14,948 bases of DNA. Source: Lutibacter sp. Its GTDB lineage: Bacteria > Bacteroidota > Bacteroidia > Flavobacteriales > Flavobacteriaceae. Position 1 is the stretch's first letter. Each line of letters starts with the position of its first letter. This document shows positions 13,801-14,948 of the stretch, piece after piece. The notes below the pieces were generated by a model. It was given only the letters and a program-made list of their open reading frames with translations. It was not told the origin of the DNA and did no database searches. A program made the position numbers and the translations under genes. The stretch covers positions 1 to 14,948 of the forward strand of contig JAUVOS010000034.1 of assembly GCA_030599055.1 (NCBI GenBank), written 5' to 3'.

Positions 13801-14679
13801 TTAATTATTAGTGTTTTTTTTAATTATTTCCCAACTATCAGTTATTAATTCCTTTAAATGATTCTCTGAATATTCAACAATAGTTTGCCCGTTGGTCATT
13901 GCTTTGGTAAAATCTTCATCATAAGGTAGGTTGGCAATGTGAACAATATTTTCTTTATGAAGAAATTCTAAAATTTTAGTTGTGATTCTGTCATTGATAT
14001 CAGATTTATTAATTATGCAACCTGCCTTGATTTTAAATTTTTTAACTAACTCATATACACGTTTTAAATCATGTAATCCTGATACCGAAGGTTCGGTTAC
14101 CAAAACCACAAAATTGGCTCCAGAAATCGACGAAATAACAGGGCATCCAATACCGGGTGAACCATCTACTATAACATAATCTTTATGTCTTTCTTCAGCA
14201 ATATATTCGGCTTTACTCTTCACTTTTGCAACCAACTTACCTGAATTGTCAGCACCTATTCCCAGTTTTGCATGTACCATGGTACTACCGGTTTTGATAT
14301 TAGAAATATACCATTTTCCAACATTCAAATCCTTATTTATGATGGCGTCTGTAGGGCAAATCCGTGCGCAATAGCCACATCCTTCACAACTTAATGCATC
14401 AACAATATATTTTCCCTCTATTACGGGAATAGCATCAAACCGGCAAACGTCAGCACATATTCCACATTGTATGCATTCGTTTTGATTGATATACGCCAAT
14501 TCACCACTGTAAAAATCTTCTATTATAGAAAAATCTGGTTGTAGTAACAAGTGCATATCTGCTGCATCCACATCACAATCAGCAACAATTATATTTTCAC
14601 CTTCCAAGTGAGCAAAAGATGCTGTAAGAGACGTTTTACCTGTTCCTCCCTTTCCTGATATAACCACTATCTCTTTCAT
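13801..14679 (-). CDS. MinD-superfamily ATPase with inserted 2x[4Fe-4S] ferredoxin domain
   Basis: The 292-residue protein is a P-loop ATPase of the MinD/Mrp group. It has a deviant Walker A, SGKGGTGKT (8-16), ADCDVDAADMHLLL (33-46) and YVIVDGSPGIGCPVISSISG, the Walker B and switch region. Between them sits a bacterial ferredoxin insert with C69-x2-C72-x2-C75-x3-C79 and C98-x2-C101-x2-C104-x3-C108, complete for two [4Fe-4S] clusters. Such ATPases occur in pairs next to NifX/ORP-family proteins; they are thought to assemble or deliver metal-sulfur clusters. The upstream gene is the second member of the pair and overlaps this one by ATGA (14676-14679). The start is therefore fixed by the overlap and by MKEIVVISGKGG. 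Confidence 0.93.
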   Translation of the reverse strand: MKEIVVISGKGGTGKTSLTASFAHLEGENIIVADCDVDAADMHLLLQPDFSIIEDFYSGELAYINQNECIQCGICADVCRFDAIPVIEGKYIVDALSCEGCGYCARICPTDAIINKDLNVGKWYISNIKTGSTMVHAKLGIGADNSGKLVAKVKSKAEYIAEERHKDYVIVDGSPGIGCPVISSISGANFVVLVTEPSVSGLHDLKRVYELVKKFKIKAGCIINKSDINDRITTKILEFLHKENIVHIANLPYDEDFTKAMTNGQTIVEYSENHLKELITDSWEIIKKNTNN

Positions 14680-14948
14680 ACAACACTTTTTTCTTTTATT
14701 AACTGAATATAGAATGCTATCTTTTTAAGCTGATGCTTAACCTCAGGTATTTCAGTATATAACAATTTACCCTCTGAATATAATTCAGCAATACGACGAT
14801 TGTTAGCGATTTTTGCTAGTATCTTTATACCTTCTGTATGACAGTATTTAATTGCATCATCGTTACCAATACCAAAACGATTAATAACTACCCCGAAGTC
14901 TTTTTTCAATTCACGCACAGTTTCTACAGCCAATTTCATATCGTGAAG
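14676..14948 (-). CDS. Second MinD-superfamily ATPase, C-terminal fragment (5' end outside window)
   Basis: The frame remains open to the window edge, reading LHDMKLAVETVRELKKDFGV with GVVINRFGIGND after it. This is the C-terminal third of a MinD-type ATPase, where GLHDMKLAVE normally follows the TEPTPFG stretch; the ATG at 14939 is thus an internal Met and not the start. The final part, IKILAKIANNRRIAELYSEG and the following EIPEVKHQL, matches the equivalent region of the neighbouring ATPase (HIANLPYDEDFTKAMTNGQT). About 90 residues are visible and the P-loop lies outside. Its stop overlaps the next gene's start by ATGA, indicating an operon and a probable heterodimeric partnership. Confidence 0.9.
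   Translation of the reverse strand, partial: LHDMKLAVETVRELKKDFGVVINRFGIGNDDAIKYCHTEGIKILAKIANNRRIAELYSEGKLLYTEIPEVKHQLKKIAFYIQLIKEKSVV

Noticed and set aside
14937..14939. ATG as the start of an 87-residue protein
   Set aside because: The frame is open to the window end with LHD before the Met, an internal motif of MinD-type ATPases; the gene is cut by the window, not short.

Overview
The window looks like a chromosomal segment of an AT-rich Bacteroidota, most likely a member of the Flavobacteriia. The reasons are low G+C, few purine-rich ribosome binding sites, a Bacteroidota-style lipobox lipoprotein, one good TTTG-N20-TAnnTTTG promoter, and flavobacterial-looking RecJ, methionine aminotransferase, nitrilase and AddA/RecB-like proteins. 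No rRNA, tRNA or CRISPR was found. The taxonomy is judged from protein character, not from a database search.

Left part (1-5375): the 3' end of an alpha/beta hydrolase gene; an unrecognised membrane-anchored protein; a minus-strand pair of a PepSY-associated membrane protein and an OB-fold lipoprotein with a His/acidic tail, separated by a terminator-like hairpin; recJ; a cluster of three palindromes; a plant-type 2Fe-2S ferredoxin gene broken by a one-base frameshift inside the cluster-binding loop; and a LysE-family exporter.

Centre (5504-11803): a methionine aminotransferase and an omega-amidase-type nitrilase overlap by ATGA and probably act in sequence (glutamine-dependent transamination, then hydrolysis of the alpha-ketoglutaramate formed). 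Downstream, a convergent gap of about 1.2 kb holds the most striking part of the window: an IS200-like HUH/Y1 (REP-associated type) transposase gene between two palindrome arrays. The left array has eight hairpins at about 52-nt spacing on the plus strand. The right array has about eight hairpins of the same family in the opposite orientation, many spaced about 26 nt. On the minus strand several right-hand hairpins are immediately preceded by GTAG, as in classical REP elements. The left repeat unit contains a copy of the sequence around the transposase start codon. Beyond the right array is a large minus-strand UvrD-like helicase/nuclease (AddA/RecB type) whose stop codon lies in the array edge.

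Right part (11813-14948): a divergent RDD-family membrane protein with a four-cysteine N-terminus, then a minus-strand cluster of two MinD-type ATPases (one with two 4Fe-4S ferredoxin motifs, the other cut by the window end), a 27-codon small ORF fitted with 4-nt gaps on both sides, a NifX-family protein, a decayed fragment of a PLP-dependent Cys/Met enzyme, and a CGGC-domain protein. The ATPase/NifX-family set resembles the Mrp/ORP (orange protein) clusters known from anaerobes.
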